A stretch of DNA of 64,000 nucleotides from Oribacterium sp. KHPX15 (GTDB lineage Bacteria; Bacillota; Clostridia; Lachnospirales; Lachnospiraceae). Of the stretch, positions 52,183 through 61,724 are shown piece after piece. Below the pieces are notes generated by a model. It made no database searches, was not told where the DNA came from, and worked only from the letters and a program-made list of their open reading frames with translations. Each line of letters begins with the position of its first letter. The stretch's first letter is position 1. The stretch spans positions 1-64,000 of the forward strand of contig NZ_FNRG01000023.1 of NCBI RefSeq assembly GCF_900107835.1, read 5' to 3'. The translations under genes were made by a program, and so were the position numbers.

Positions 52183-52238
52183 ATTCTCTCCTCTCCATTA
52201 GCTTTTGATAAACGCTTTCTAAATCATATAATAAAAGA

Positions 52239-52266
52239 AGCAATGCGCGGTTTTCAGCACATTGCT
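52239..52266 (-). terminator. GCAATGTGC-family hairpin, copy 3
   Basis: AGCAATGTGCTG-AAAA-CCGCGCATTGCT, then TCTTTTATTATATG. Confidence 0.75.
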
Positions 52267-52300
52267 CCCCATAATTTTTAAAAACCATTTCCAAATGTTT

Positions 52301-53452
52301 TTACTTAATACAACAGATATTATGCTTCATAGTAATCGGGGTCTCATCATCACAACAAGCATTTTTGACGAGCCATATCTCACATCCGACCTCGTTGGCT
52401 TTATCAATTATGTCATTTCTATTATCCTCAAAATACTTGATAGCTCCTCCTTTTTTATCCCATTCAACCACAGTATTATTTTTGTCATGATACTTTGAAT
52501 CTGTCAAAACAAGAACATTTTTTATCTTAAGTCGCTTCGATAATCCTTCAAGACCAGTGGTCTTTGTAATATCTCCGATGGCTGAATATTGTTGTAGCAT
52601 GGATTCTGCTTCAGCTTTTCTTTTATTAACGAGTATATCCGTTTCCATGAACTCCTTCATTTTTTCTAGATGACTCATGATACCGGATTTTCCATTACAA
52701 CTTTTATATAAAGATTTGATTTCCCCAAAAATCAGATATGATTCATTTGTTTCTGTATCTAACTCAATCCCTATAAAATCTGGCTCATTCTTGACTACGA
52801 CATTCTTCATAACATCGGAATGAACGCCCATGGATTTCAATTCATCATCTGTTTTTCCAATAAACATTTTATTTAACTCTTTTTTGTTTGGCAGCTTCTG
52901 ATGATATTCCAGATCATAAACATAAAATCCTTTAGTCAAGCACTCATAAGTATGGAAGTCTCTAAAGAACTTATGCTGCCATCTTTTCTCTATCTGAGGT
53001 GTCCCTTTAAGAGGATCAAAACAGAAATCCATGATGTCCTTGAAGATCTGCCACAATCCATCATTTATATCCTTTTTTGAAAAAGATTCCTTTATCCACT
53101 CTATCTCGCCGGTATTTTTAAGAACAAAACCCTTCCCATCCATTTCTAATCGCTTCAGATACTCCATTCTATCAGGCATGAGTTTAGCATGATTAAAATT
53201 AAAGCTAACCCTAAAGTTGCCCTTATCCGCAGGAGTAAGCTTCCAAACCAGATGATTTAGATAATATATTTCGATAGCATTATTATTTCCTCTAAAACAC
53301 ACATTAAGTTCGTCATCATGTCTTTTTACAATATGAAGGAAACTATACAAAGCCCCTTCTTTATCGGAAAACTCTTTCAATAATTTGTGGCTGATAGCTC
53401 TACTATCCTGCATCTTTTCCAATGCGATTGTCTGATATTTATTAAGCTTCAT
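52301..53452 (-). CDS. PD-(D/E)XK-like protein A, 383 aa
   Basis: An N-terminal domain with NVCFRGNNNAIEIYYLNHLV and a C-terminal domain with NEPDFIGIEL, then YLIFGEIKSLYKSC. The Asp, the E-x-K triad and their spacing fit a restriction-type nuclease core. VLVLTDSKYHDKN and a Cys pair follow. It is a paralogue of the 313-aa protein at 57.5 kb, which keeps both domains. DNA binding or cleavage is likely but the substrate is unknown. ACGGAGGTC sets the start. Confidence 0.65.
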   Translation of the reverse strand: MKLNKYQTIALEKMQDSRAISHKLLKEFSDKEGALYSFLHIVKRHDDELNVCFRGNNNAIEIYYLNHLVWKLTPADKGNFRVSFNFNHAKLMPDRMEYLKRLEMDGKGFVLKNTGEIEWIKESFSKKDINDGLWQIFKDIMDFCFDPLKGTPQIEKRWQHKFFRDFHTYECLTKGFYVYDLEYHQKLPNKKELNKMFIGKTDDELKSMGVHSDVMKNVVVKNEPDFIGIELDTETNESYLIFGEIKSLYKSCNGKSGIMSHLEKMKEFMETDILVNKRKAEAESMLQQYSAIGDITKTTGLEGLSKRLKIKNVLVLTDSKYHDKNNTVVEWDKKGGAIKYFEDNRNDIIDKANEVGCEIWLVKNACCDDETPITMKHNICCIK

Positions 53453-53500
53453 TTTATTTATGACCTCCGTTGCTTGATCCTTAAATAATGTCCATTATCA

Positions 53501-54055
53501 TTAGTTACAATCCTGTCTATCTTTGCGCCTTTTCAATAATTTTAGAAATACTTGTGCAGTGCATTCTGCACAATCAATGGTTCTATCACTTGCGTAAGAG
53601 ATATTCAACGCACTTGCCACTATATCAAGCCCGTATTTTTCTAAATCAGGCAACAATGCTCGGGACATTGTCATAGTATCAATATATGAAATATCTAAAT
53701 CTAAATATTGTCCCGCTTGTTTTATAAAACTCATACTAAATTCAGCATGATGTGATACTAGAACAGATCCCTTACAGAATCCCATTAATTCTCGAATTAC
53801 TTCTTCACAGGGAGGAGCATCTTTTACCATATCATTGGTAATAGAAGTCAAATTTGCTACTTCTCTTGTAATTACTATACCCGGATTTACTAAAGTCGAA
53901 AACTGTTCAATCATTTTGCCATTTACAATTTTGACTGCGCTGATTTCTATAATTTGATCCTTTTCCGAATTGAGCCCGGTTGATTCTATATCGAATACAA
54001 CAAAGGAATCCTTAGTTAAAATATTGATGTATTTTGAAACTTGCTGCATTTTCAT
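53501..54055 (-). CDS. DnaQ-like protein with lost catalytic residues (copy 2)
   Basis: About 184 residues from MKMQQVSKYINILTKDS, start set by AAAGGGAAAAAAC. Motif I VVFDIESTG is present. Motif II reads SHHAEFSMSFI (Asp to Ser) and motif III reads SDRTIDCAECTA (His and Asp not in place), the same losses as in copy 1. Identity with copy 1 is high over the middle (VNPGIVI, NLTSITN, DAPPCEEVIR), so both derive from one already inactive ancestor. This copy stands beside PD-(D/E)XK protein A rather than a helicase gene. Confidence 0.82.
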   Translation of the reverse strand: MKMQQVSKYINILTKDSFVVFDIESTGLNSEKDQIIEISAVKIVNGKMIEQFSTLVNPGIVITREVANLTSITNDMVKDAPPCEEVIRELMGFCKGSVLVSHHAEFSMSFIKQAGQYLDLDISYIDTMTMSRALLPDLEKYGLDIVASALNISYASDRTIDCAECTAQVFLKLLKRRKDRQDCN

Positions 54056-54184
54056 GTTTTTTCCCTTTACCCAATATGGCTCTGCTTTATACAAAATTTT
54101 ATTAATATATAATTTCTAGCATTGCTGTAAAAATCTTACCGAATTGTTACTTCTCCTGGCTTGGTATGAAACAATGATATCGTA

Positions 54185-54655
54185 TTAATTCTCACAAAAA
54201 TTGAACTCCTTATCTCTGCACGAACTAATGGTTAGACATCTTATAATTAACTTCTCAAAATCGAGAGAAGCATGTATTTTATAATATTTTGATATTTGCT
54301 CATATTTTGTTGCTTGCTCATCTTCCTCTAGATCTTCAAATCCGAAGTAAACATCAATATAAGCCTTTATATAAAAACATAGACCGATTGAGGCATTGTT
54401 TTCGTATGCTCTATTTGTGTCCTTCCATGAATATGGAAGCTCATCCAGAGAAATATCTTTAACAATATAATTATTTAACTCTATCCCCTCCGGAATTAAT
54501 ACATTACAAATACTTTTTTTCTCGATATTACAATTGACACAATCTCTTTTACAATTTATATCATATTTAAACTGTTCCGGATTTTGTCTAATATATACGT
54601 TTAATAAATGAGAAAAAACCGATTTTTGCTGGTTGCTTAAACCACTCATACACAT
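54185..54655 (-). CDS. Hypothetical Cys-rich protein, 156 aa
   Basis: The N-terminal half has CKRDCVNCNIEKKSIC, four Cys spaced for a zinc or iron-sulfur site, and another Cys pair occurs near the end (SSCRDKEFNFC). In between is a helical acidic segment (FGFEDLEEDEQATKYEQIS). No family is recognised. The ribosome site is weak. It lies just left of the IS66 insertion. Confidence 0.55.
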   Translation of the reverse strand: MCMSGLSNQQKSVFSHLLNVYIRQNPEQFKYDINCKRDCVNCNIEKKSICNVLIPEGIELNNYIVKDISLDELPYSWKDTNRAYENNASIGLCFYIKAYIDVYFGFEDLEEDEQATKYEQISKYYKIHASLDFEKLIIRCLTISSCRDKEFNFCEN

Positions 54656-54877
54656 ATACCTATTTTGGATTATAAAAATATTTCTGTTTTAATCTTAAAT
54701 ATTGTAATTATCGCTACAATTACTTTGAAAACTTTGAAATAATGTAAACGGTACAAAATTTACCGTACTTTAAAACCTATCACAATCCTGAGATAATAAT
54801 CCCAAACATATTTTGAGAGTTTTCACAGTCTCAATTGTTACTGTGAAAACTACCAAAAGGATTTGGAGGCATTTCTC

Positions 54878-55219
54878 ATGGATCAAGTTACCAATAACGT
54901 CCGTCGCAACAACTGGATTGCAATGATCCAGGATCAGAAGCAGAGCGGACTTACTGTATCTGCCTGGTGTAAGCAGGCAAACATCAGTACAAATTGTTTT
55001 TATTATCGTCAACAAAAGCTCAGAGAGGCGGCAGCAAGTGCCATCCCTCAGCTTGTTGAAATAAATGCTTCTGAATTAGCAACACAGGTAGCTGAAGATG
55101 AAGCACCGAACCTTGACAATAAAACAGCATTTATAAGCTCCGGCTCTGTGTCCATCGCACTGACCAATGCGGCTTCAGCACAGCTTATTCAAAACATACT
55201 GAGGGCAATCAATGCTTAA
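54878..55219 (+). CDS. tnpA: IS66 accessory protein TnpA
   Basis: 113 residues from MDQVTNNVRRNNWIAMIQDQ, start set by GGAGGCATTTCTC. SGLTVSAWCKQANISTNCFY is an HTH of the IS66 Orf1 type, probably binding the element ends. Confidence 0.87.
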   Translation: MDQVTNNVRRNNWIAMIQDQKQSGLTVSAWCKQANISTNCFYYRQQKLREAAASAIPQLVEINASELATQVAEDEAPNLDNKTAFISSGSVSIALTNAASAQLIQNILRAINA

Positions 55220-55592
55220 CGATGTTGATCCAAAAAGTTTCGAACACATTTACATCGCTTCAGGATATACGGATCTTCGTAGAGGTATTGATGGACTAAG
55301 CGCAATCGTTGAGAATACACTCAAGCTGTACCCCTATGACAGGTGCCTTTTCCTGTTTTGCGGGCGCCGTAATGACAGGATCAAGGGACTCCTGTGGGAA
55401 GGCGACGGTTTCCTGCTTCTTTACAAACGTCTTGAGACCGGCAAATTCAGATGGCCCAGAACTCCGGCAGAAGCCAGGGAACTATCTCCACGTGAATTTG
55501 CAGAGCTCATGGATGGCATGAGACCTGATAAAACTCAGGGTATCCCAAAGGTATATCCGGCATCCATAAAAAACGCTTTAAAAAGTGTATAA
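55212..55592 (+). CDS. tnpB: IS66 accessory protein TnpB (Orf2)
   Basis: 126 residues overlapping tnpA by 8 nt. IYIASGYTDLRRGIDGLSA and LFLFCGRRNDRIKGLLWEGD are the IS66 Orf2 signatures. Required for transposition, though the biochemical role is unclear. Confidence 0.93.
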   Translation: MLNDVDPKSFEHIYIASGYTDLRRGIDGLSAIVENTLKLYPYDRCLFLFCGRRNDRIKGLLWEGDGFLLLYKRLETGKFRWPRTPAEARELSPREFAELMDGMRPDKTQGIPKVYPASIKNALKSV

Positions 55593-55703
55593 CCATCATC
55601 TTCAAGAGGCCAAAAAGCCTTGAAAATCCACAACTTTTGCCAGCACTCCACATCTTTGGCCTAAGCTCTGTACCTTGCTGTTCTTTAGTGGTAAATTTAC
55701 ATC

Positions 55704-57347
55704 ATGAGCGATGAAATTAAAGAATACACAAAAGAACAGTTGCAGCATTTTTCAAACAGTCTACTGGTTGAGATGGTCTATACCATGCAACAGCAGATAG
55801 CTGCCCAAAACAGAAAACTGGATGAGCTTACAGAGTATCTAAACACTCATCTTGATCACAGGTTTGGCCGTCGTACAGAAAAGCTTGACCAGATAGATCA
55901 CCAGATGGAATTCTGCTTCAATGAAGCCGAGATAACCATTGTTGACGCCTCTGAAGCCGAGCTCCGTGAGCCTGAGATCGAGGATATCAATCCTTCACAG
56001 CCATCCGAGAAGAAAACATCGCACAATCGAAAGCCTCGTGAGGTCGGAAAGCTTGACGAGCTTCTTAAGCCATTCCCGGTAGTCAATGTCCCACATAAAC
56101 TCGATGAGTCAGAACTTCAGTGCAAGTGCGGAGGCACTTATACTGAAATCGGCAAGAAGACCTATCGTCAGCTTGCATTCCATCCTGCATCCTTTGAGGT
56201 TGAGGAACATACCGTCTACACATACAAATGCAATTCATGTGGTACGATTATCACAGCACCACATCCTATAAAGCCATTTGATAAGAGCGTTGCATCGCCG
56301 TCATTACTTGCCGGCATCATGACAGCGAAGTACGTCAATGCTGTCACCTTTATGCGTCTGGAGAAGACTTTCTCAGAGCATAGCGCTCTTCTGACAAGGC
56401 AAAAGATGGCGCACTGGATGATCAATGTATCTGATCTGTATTTTTCACAGATCTATGACTGCCTGAAGCAAGATCTGCTCACCTGCAACGTGGTTCATGC
56501 AGATGAGACTACGGTCAAAGTCGCCAAAGACGGCCGACCGGCCGGATCCACCAGTTACATGTGGGTCTACACCAAGGAGGCAGACCAGCATCCGGTTGTC
56601 ATCTTCGAATACCAGAAGACCCGGGCGCATATCCATGCAAAGGAATTCCTTGAAAATTATCACGGTTTCCTATGCTGCGATGGTTATGATGCATACCATC
56701 ACCTTGGTGAGTCGATCGTTATCTGTGGGTGCTGGGCGCATGCCAGACGACACTTTGCCAATGCAGTAAAAGCTCTGCAGGGCAAACCGGCTTACAGCGA
56801 TGAGTTAAAGATTTCTGAAGAAGCTCTTCAGCGCATCGCCTCTCTGTTCCGGAAAGACAATCAATGGAAGGATCTTTCTGAGGAAGAACATCTGCTGAAA
56901 AGAACAGTGGACCTCAAAAAGGACCTTGATGATTATTTTAACTGGATCAGAAAACAGGTTGAATCTAAAAAGGCAAGGCCTAAATCCGAAACAGGTAAGG
57001 GACTTACATACAGTTTAAACCAGGAAGTATATCTTCGTGGCTTTATAAGTAATGCCCAAGTTCCACTTGATAATTCGGAAGCTGAACGGAAGATCCGCAA
57101 TTTCGTCATTTCAAGAAAGAACTTTGTGATGATCGATTCCTTAGCTGGTGCTCAGTCAAGTGCTGTTTTATTTTCAATGGCTGAAACAGCCAAAGCAAAT
57201 GATCTGAAGCCGTATGCTTATTTCGAGTATATCCTTCAGGTACTGCCGCAGCATCGTGATGATCCAGAAGATCAACGGCGACAGTTCATAATTGATAACC
57301 TGCTCCCCTGGTCTCCAAATTTACCGGAGTATATCAGGAAGAGCTAA
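55704..57347 (+). CDS. tnpC: IS66 transposase TnpC
   Basis: 547 residues. An N-terminal coiled segment (QQQIAAQNRKLDELTEYL) precedes a zinc finger (LQCKCGGTY, YKCNSCGTI). The DDE core has VVHADETTVKV, LCCDGYDAYHH and LDNSEAERKIRNFVI. Full length. Confidence 0.95.
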   Translation: MSDEIKEYTKEQLQHFSNSLLVEMVYTMQQQIAAQNRKLDELTEYLNTHLDHRFGRRTEKLDQIDHQMEFCFNEAEITIVDASEAELREPEIEDINPSQPSEKKTSHNRKPREVGKLDELLKPFPVVNVPHKLDESELQCKCGGTYTEIGKKTYRQLAFHPASFEVEEHTVYTYKCNSCGTIITAPHPIKPFDKSVASPSLLAGIMTAKYVNAVTFMRLEKTFSEHSALLTRQKMAHWMINVSDLYFSQIYDCLKQDLLTCNVVHADETTVKVAKDGRPAGSTSYMWVYTKEADQHPVVIFEYQKTRAHIHAKEFLENYHGFLCCDGYDAYHHLGESIVICGCWAHARRHFANAVKALQGKPAYSDELKISEEALQRIASLFRKDNQWKDLSEEEHLLKRTVDLKKDLDDYFNWIRKQVESKKARPKSETGKGLTYSLNQEVYLRGFISNAQVPLDNSEAERKIRNFVISRKNFVMIDSLAGAQSSAVLFSMAETAKANDLKPYAYFEYILQVLPQHRDDPEDQRRQFIIDNLLPWSPNLPEYIRKS

Positions 57348-57428
57348 TATTGCTCGACTCGTCTATCGACGGGTCGGGGATTTTTTTTCGACTACGTCGA
57401 TTTTGAATCGTTTACGAAATAATAATAC

Positions 57429-57464
57429 AATAAGTGATGCGCTTTTTTTGGCACATCACTTATT
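57429..57464 (-). terminator. GCAATGTGC-family hairpin, copy 4
   Basis: AATAAGTGATGTGCC-AAAAA-AAGCGCATCACTTATT with a T-rich tail. It is directly adjacent to the IS66 target duplication. Confidence 0.7.
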
Positions 57465-57487
57465 TATTACTCGTTTCAGTAAGAATA

Positions 57488-58429
57488 TTATTTTTGATTA
57501 TCAAACAACAGTCTTTGTGTTTTTCTTTCAGTCCATTCAACAATTTTGCAGTTATAGTTGTTCCCTTGGATATGCATATTAATAATTCCCTCATGCTCTT
57601 TATAATAATCCACAGCTGAATCAGTAAGTATAATCATCATCTCGAAATTATTTAGATCTTCTGGATCAGGAACATTCTTAGGAGGATTGTGCAGTTTCAA
57701 ACCCTTGTAAGCTGAAATAATGTCATGGGCCTCTTGCTTTCTATTATTTAAATATGGACTCTCATTTATATAAAGTTTCATTCCTTCTAAATGCTTTGTT
57801 AAGCCGCTTTTTCCATCTTCACATGCTTTCCATTTAGACTTAACCTCGATTAAAACTATGGCCTGAGGTTCACCCCCTGAATACCTAACAGCAAGCATGT
57901 CTGGCTCGTTTTCAAGCTTATTATTTTTCTGCTTAAATTCCAAATCATAGACATATAATCCATCTTGAGATTCGGTTAGAGTTTCAAACAATTCTTGTTG
58001 AATTCTCTTCTCCCGATATTTCCTGGAACCGAAATACTCTTTTATTGCACCTACCATTATGTTGTATGTACTATTTACAAAGTAGTCGTCAAAGGAATTT
58101 TTAACCACATAGGGATAGGACTTCGCATGCTCACTTTTTGTAATAAAGCACAGCGGTTCTTGCTGCAACTTTTCTAATAACTCACTTCTTTGCAACCCTT
58201 TAACATGATTGGCACTAACCTCGATCTTATATCCACGCGCATATCTGGATATTTTCCATACGACATGATTATTATAATAAATCGTAACAGCTTCGGGAGT
58301 ATTGTTTCCTCTAAATCGCAACTGTAGTCCACTATTTTTTTCTTTCACCTTGGCTAGAAAGGGACTTAAAGCTCCCTTTTCTAAAAATGCTTCCAAGAAT
58401 TGTTTGCTAACACTTCTATTATCATTCAT
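57488..58429 (-). CDS. PD-(D/E)XK-like protein B, 313 aa
   Basis: Paralogue of the 383-aa protein: LQLRFRGNNTPEAVTIYYNN at the N-terminus, then FYVYDLEFKQ, ENEPDMLAV and AIVLIEVKSKWKAC with the Asp and E-x-K of the nuclease fold, and MMIILTDSAVDYY near the end. Shared features define a two-domain family that occurs twice in this block. GAGAGGCAAGAAC precedes the ATG. Hairpin copy 4 ends the unit. Confidence 0.65.
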   Translation of the reverse strand: MNDNRSVSKQFLEAFLEKGALSPFLAKVKEKNSGLQLRFRGNNTPEAVTIYYNNHVVWKISRYARGYKIEVSANHVKGLQRSELLEKLQQEPLCFITKSEHAKSYPYVVKNSFDDYFVNSTYNIMVGAIKEYFGSRKYREKRIQQELFETLTESQDGLYVYDLEFKQKNNKLENEPDMLAVRYSGGEPQAIVLIEVKSKWKACEDGKSGLTKHLEGMKLYINESPYLNNRKQEAHDIISAYKGLKLHNPPKNVPDPEDLNNFEMMIILTDSAVDYYKEHEGIINMHIQGNNYNCKIVEWTERKTQRLLFDNQK

Positions 58430-58607
58430 TGTTCTTGCCTCTCTTTATCTCTAAATATTATATATGTTATTCTTATTACCAGATTTCAATAAAACTTATA
58501 TGCTTGACCTATAGTATCTTCAATTTTCTTGGTTTAGTGACAAGGGTATCATTAGTTGTTTCTCCATGATCCATTATTATTGATGTTTCTTAAGTACATA
58601 ATAAATA

Positions 58608-58638
58608 AAGCGATGTGCCTTTTTTAGCACATCACTTT
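58608..58638 (-). terminator. GCAATGTGC-family hairpin, copy 5
   Basis: AAAGTGATGTGCTA-AAAA-AGGCACATCGCTTT followed by ATTTATTATGTAC. Confidence 0.75.
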
Positions 58639-58649
58639 AATCTTCCGTG

Positions 58650-59422
58650 TTATGATGTAACAGTTTTCAATAATCCCTCAAATGCGGTTTTACCCGCTTT
58701 TGTAATGTATTCTAGAGGATCACTATAAGGAGACAAGTCTATTTGTATCCCTCGAAGACCTTCTTTATCAAGAATATCCTTTACAACTGAAGCTGCATTT
58801 CTGCCGTATTTATCATTATCATACGCTATAATCACATCCTGTTTATATTTTTTAATTAAATTTGCATGCTCAGTAGTAAATTCTAATCCCAAAGGTTTAA
58901 CCGCCATATCATATCCTGCCTGATGTAGGGCCATAACATCCATATACCCTTCGCAGAGAATCATGTAATTTGCTGAGGAATTTTTTGCATGATCCAATCC
59001 AAACACATTGCTACTCGAATCAAAGACTACATTTTTTCGTGTGTTTAGATATTTTGACATACACTCATCATCTACGCTTCTTCCGGAAAACCCAATAACC
59101 CTATTTTCATCATCTATTACCGGAATGATGACTCTATTCTGAAAAGTATCTTCGATACCGTCTTCATCATTCTTTTTAGCAAGTCCTGCTTCGATTATCA
59201 CATCATCAAGGTATCCCTTGCCATTAAGATAATCTACAAGTCCTCTTTTACCTTCTCCGGTATATCCCGGTCTGAAACTATCAATTGTTTCCTGAGTGAG
59301 ACCTGATTCATTCAAACATGCGGAGCCTGTTTTTCCTTTATCAGATCTAAGCACCGAGTAGTAATACTTTACTGCTTCTTCATTAATGTTATATAAATCA
59401 TTTCGCTGATTTTTTGTCCCAT
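58650..59422 (-). pseudogene. DnaG-like primase core without zinc finger, frameshifted start
   Basis: The best start is the ATG at 59422 (TTGGAGGAAGTAGGC before it), which leads MGQK and then needs one extra A in a run of six to reach NQRNDLYNINEEAVKYYYSV. Alternatively a GTG at 59354 gives 234 residues but loses the first core helix. The core (LNESGLTQETIDSFRPGY) and TOPRIM (MILCEGYMDVMAL, IIAYDNDKYGRN) are intact. The zinc finger that binds template and the helicase-binding domain are both absent. It may be live through slippage or the GTG. Confidence 0.7.
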
Positions 59423-59543
59423 GCCTACTTCCTCCAATACAGTTTTAAGATACTTTGTATGTATTTACCATCCAAATCTAAGCCCAAATAAACAGAGCTG
59501 TTTGTTAATTCTAAATGATTTTATTTAAAGTTTTATTCCTAAG

Positions 59544-60431
59544 TTATCCAATTACCACTTTATTATTCTCAAACCTGTACCATATCGGTTCTATATCTAA
59601 CTCTTTCGTAAGCTTCCGTAAATTAGATGAAGGATTTGCGTACTCTATGAACTGTTTCTGATCTTCTCCTTTGTATAATAAAGGGGATTTACGCCATTTT
59701 ACTTTTTTATAATCAGGAATATTTAAATTAGGATAGTATTCTCTTAGATTTTCGGTCACCTTTTCCTTATTCAACATTTGGTAATATGTATACACTTCGA
59801 GAACTGCCCTTATTAAAGGCTCGGGACTATCCTTTATTTTTAATTCTAAAATAGTAAATTGATTGTTATCATAAGAGATTAAATCACATTTTCCTGGTGA
59901 AAATAAATGATCATTATTTAATGGATTCCGTATCCCAAAAGGATAACTCTTATCGCTCTTATTATATTTATCATTAGAAGAAACCTTCAATAGTGATAAC
60001 GTTCCACCTATCGGCATTTGATAATCCAATATATATCCGAGATTCTCTATTTTATCTGGATTTTTAATTTCTTTTTTAGATCGTCCTTGCTTAAAAAAAT
60101 GCATGGCAAGCAGATCCTCGGATAGAGAGTCTATGGGTGTATCGTCCAATTTCTGTCTTTCTTTCAAGCCGACAGGATATCCATCCCTTGTATCTATTCT
60201 GTATTCCTTATCTTTCCAACCGCGTTCTGTACGTAAATCTTCGCCAGCGTAAGTTAACTCAGTAGGTATTTGACTCAAAAGATTCTTGTTATTGAGTAAA
60301 TAATCACATAATTTGTCACCCTCTTGAAAAAGATTGAAGTTGTCAGTTTTAAGCATCCTATATAAAACCATAATTGATTTAGGATTATCGTTTAATAATT
60401 CCTCTATTTTTGTTTCAGATTTTTTATGCAT
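59544..60431 (-). CDS. PD-(D/E)XK-like protein C, 295 aa
   Basis: SPGKCDLISYDNNQFTILEL followed by KIKDSPEPLIRAVLEVYTYY shows the Asp-(x)n-E-x-K core and the helix after it, as in Vsr/RecB-like nuclease folds. A short C-terminal domain (YKKVKWRKSPLLY; EPIWYRFENNKVVIG) follows. It is not closely similar to proteins A and B. AAAGGATAATAACAGTC sets the start. Confidence 0.6.
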   Translation of the reverse strand: MHKKSETKIEELLNDNPKSIMVLYRMLKTDNFNLFQEGDKLCDYLLNNKNLLSQIPTELTYAGEDLRTERGWKDKEYRIDTRDGYPVGLKERQKLDDTPIDSLSEDLLAMHFFKQGRSKKEIKNPDKIENLGYILDYQMPIGGTLSLLKVSSNDKYNKSDKSYPFGIRNPLNNDHLFSPGKCDLISYDNNQFTILELKIKDSPEPLIRAVLEVYTYYQMLNKEKVTENLREYYPNLNIPDYKKVKWRKSPLLYKGEDQKQFIEYANPSSNLRKLTKELDIEPIWYRFENNKVVIG

Positions 60432-60480
60432 GACTGTTATTATCCTTTGATTGTTCTTAAATCACAGCATAAATATTACT

Positions 60481-61689
60481 CTACACGATAATATCAACGC
60501 TCTCATTTTTACCTAATACAATACTTTCGCCATCTAATAAAAAAAGAGATTTTACATTCTTAGGAAGTGTAATTATTTCTCCAAATTTTTCTTCGACTGA
60601 AGTGTGATGAATCATAAGCTTAACTGGCTTAACTGTTTTAACAACCTTCTCTAAATCTTCACTAGTGATGTGCCCAGAAACATGAATAGTCTCCTGGTTT
60701 TTAGCAATATCAAGAATTTTCTTAACTCCCGGTAACGTCCTGTAACCGCTCCACATGGAATAGATAAGAATCGTATCATCTGGGTACTCGTCAAAATAAT
60801 TTTTAACAATCTGACAGAACTTTTCACCGGTTCTTACAACCATTCCGAATCCGCAATTTTCCATCTTATCTTTAAGATAATCGCTATAATACAACACCTT
60901 ATGTGACTTGTACTTATCTTCCCTTTCTTCATCCGCTATTTTCAGAATTCTCTTCTGATAATCATCGGTAATAACATATTGACCATAAGGAACCTGTCTT
61001 GAGAAGGCTGAAATCCTGTCTATATTTGAGGATGACGTAAACAGAAAGACGTACTTGTACTTCTGCTTTAACTCTTTAAATCTATTCTCGACATCCTTTT
61101 CATTCTTATAAAAACCCTTATAGTCATTAGTAAGATTTGTTCCTTCAGTGATCATGAGATCGATATGTCCCATTTCCCTGAAGGTCTTTTCCATTCTTTC
61201 AGCATGATAACCGTGCATTCTGTAGTCCCCGGTAATAAGGATCCGCTTACCATGACCTTCAATTAAGAACATCAGAGAATCTATCGCGGAATGATCGGAC
61301 TCAATCGGAGTGATCTTCAGATCTTTTATGATTACAGGGACACCATATTCAAGATTCCTTGCACTGTCAGCCCAGACCTCCTGTCCATGGCATTGCATAT
61401 GCTGTTGCTGTGCCAAGAGCAGTTTCCTTGCTGTTTTTTGCATATACACAGGTATCCCGGCTTTTATACTCGGTATTTCCCCCACATGGTCACCATGATA
61501 ATGTGTCAGGAATATCGCGTCACAATCGACTTCTCCTTTAGTTATCCCTTCTATACTCAGGGGATTCTGGTCACCCTCATCTTCTAGAGGGGATCCAAAA
61601 TCAAAAAGTATCCTTGCTTCATCTGTGGCGACTTCCGTGCATACTCCGCCGATCTGTCTCATTCCCCTGTGTGGTATTACTTTAATCAT
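60481..61689 (-). CDS. Metallo-beta-lactamase/beta-CASP nuclease (RNase J-like)
   Basis: About 402 residues from MIKVIPHRGMRQIGG. Zinc ligands: HYHGDH (about 75), the His in SDHSAIDSL, and the Asp in ITGDYRMHG. The beta-CASP part includes ILIYSMWSGYRTLPG, HVSGHITSEDL and LMIHHTSVEEKF with the final His ligands. It should degrade or process RNA, or DNA ends. Shorter than RNase J (about 550), lacking its C-terminal domain. Confidence 0.82.
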   Translation of the reverse strand: MIKVIPHRGMRQIGGVCTEVATDEARILFDFGSPLEDEGDQNPLSIEGITKGEVDCDAIFLTHYHGDHVGEIPSIKAGIPVYMQKTARKLLLAQQQHMQCHGQEVWADSARNLEYGVPVIIKDLKITPIESDHSAIDSLMFLIEGHGKRILITGDYRMHGYHAERMEKTFREMGHIDLMITEGTNLTNDYKGFYKNEKDVENRFKELKQKYKYVFLFTSSSNIDRISAFSRQVPYGQYVITDDYQKRILKIADEEREDKYKSHKVLYYSDYLKDKMENCGFGMVVRTGEKFCQIVKNYFDEYPDDTILIYSMWSGYRTLPGVKKILDIAKNQETIHVSGHITSEDLEKVVKTVKPVKLMIHHTSVEEKFGEIITLPKNVKSLFLLDGESIVLGKNESVDIIV

Positions 61690-61724
61690 CTTTCTACACT
61701 CTTTCACTTACTTTATGCCGGATT

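Larger units (their letters stand above)
54736..57423 (+). mobile_element. Complete IS66-family insertion sequence with 8-bp target duplication
   Basis: Element 54744-57415 (2672 bp). Both ends start GTAAACG read inward and continue with shared CAAAAT. The direct repeat GAAATAAT is found at 54736-54743 and 57416-57423, the 8-bp length usual for IS66. Three genes in the order tnpA, tnpB, tnpC are intact. The site lies just upstream of hairpin copy 4, so the element separates the nuclease-like gene at 57.5 kb from the next unit. Ends and duplication are unmutated, implying a recent insertion. Confidence 0.93.
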
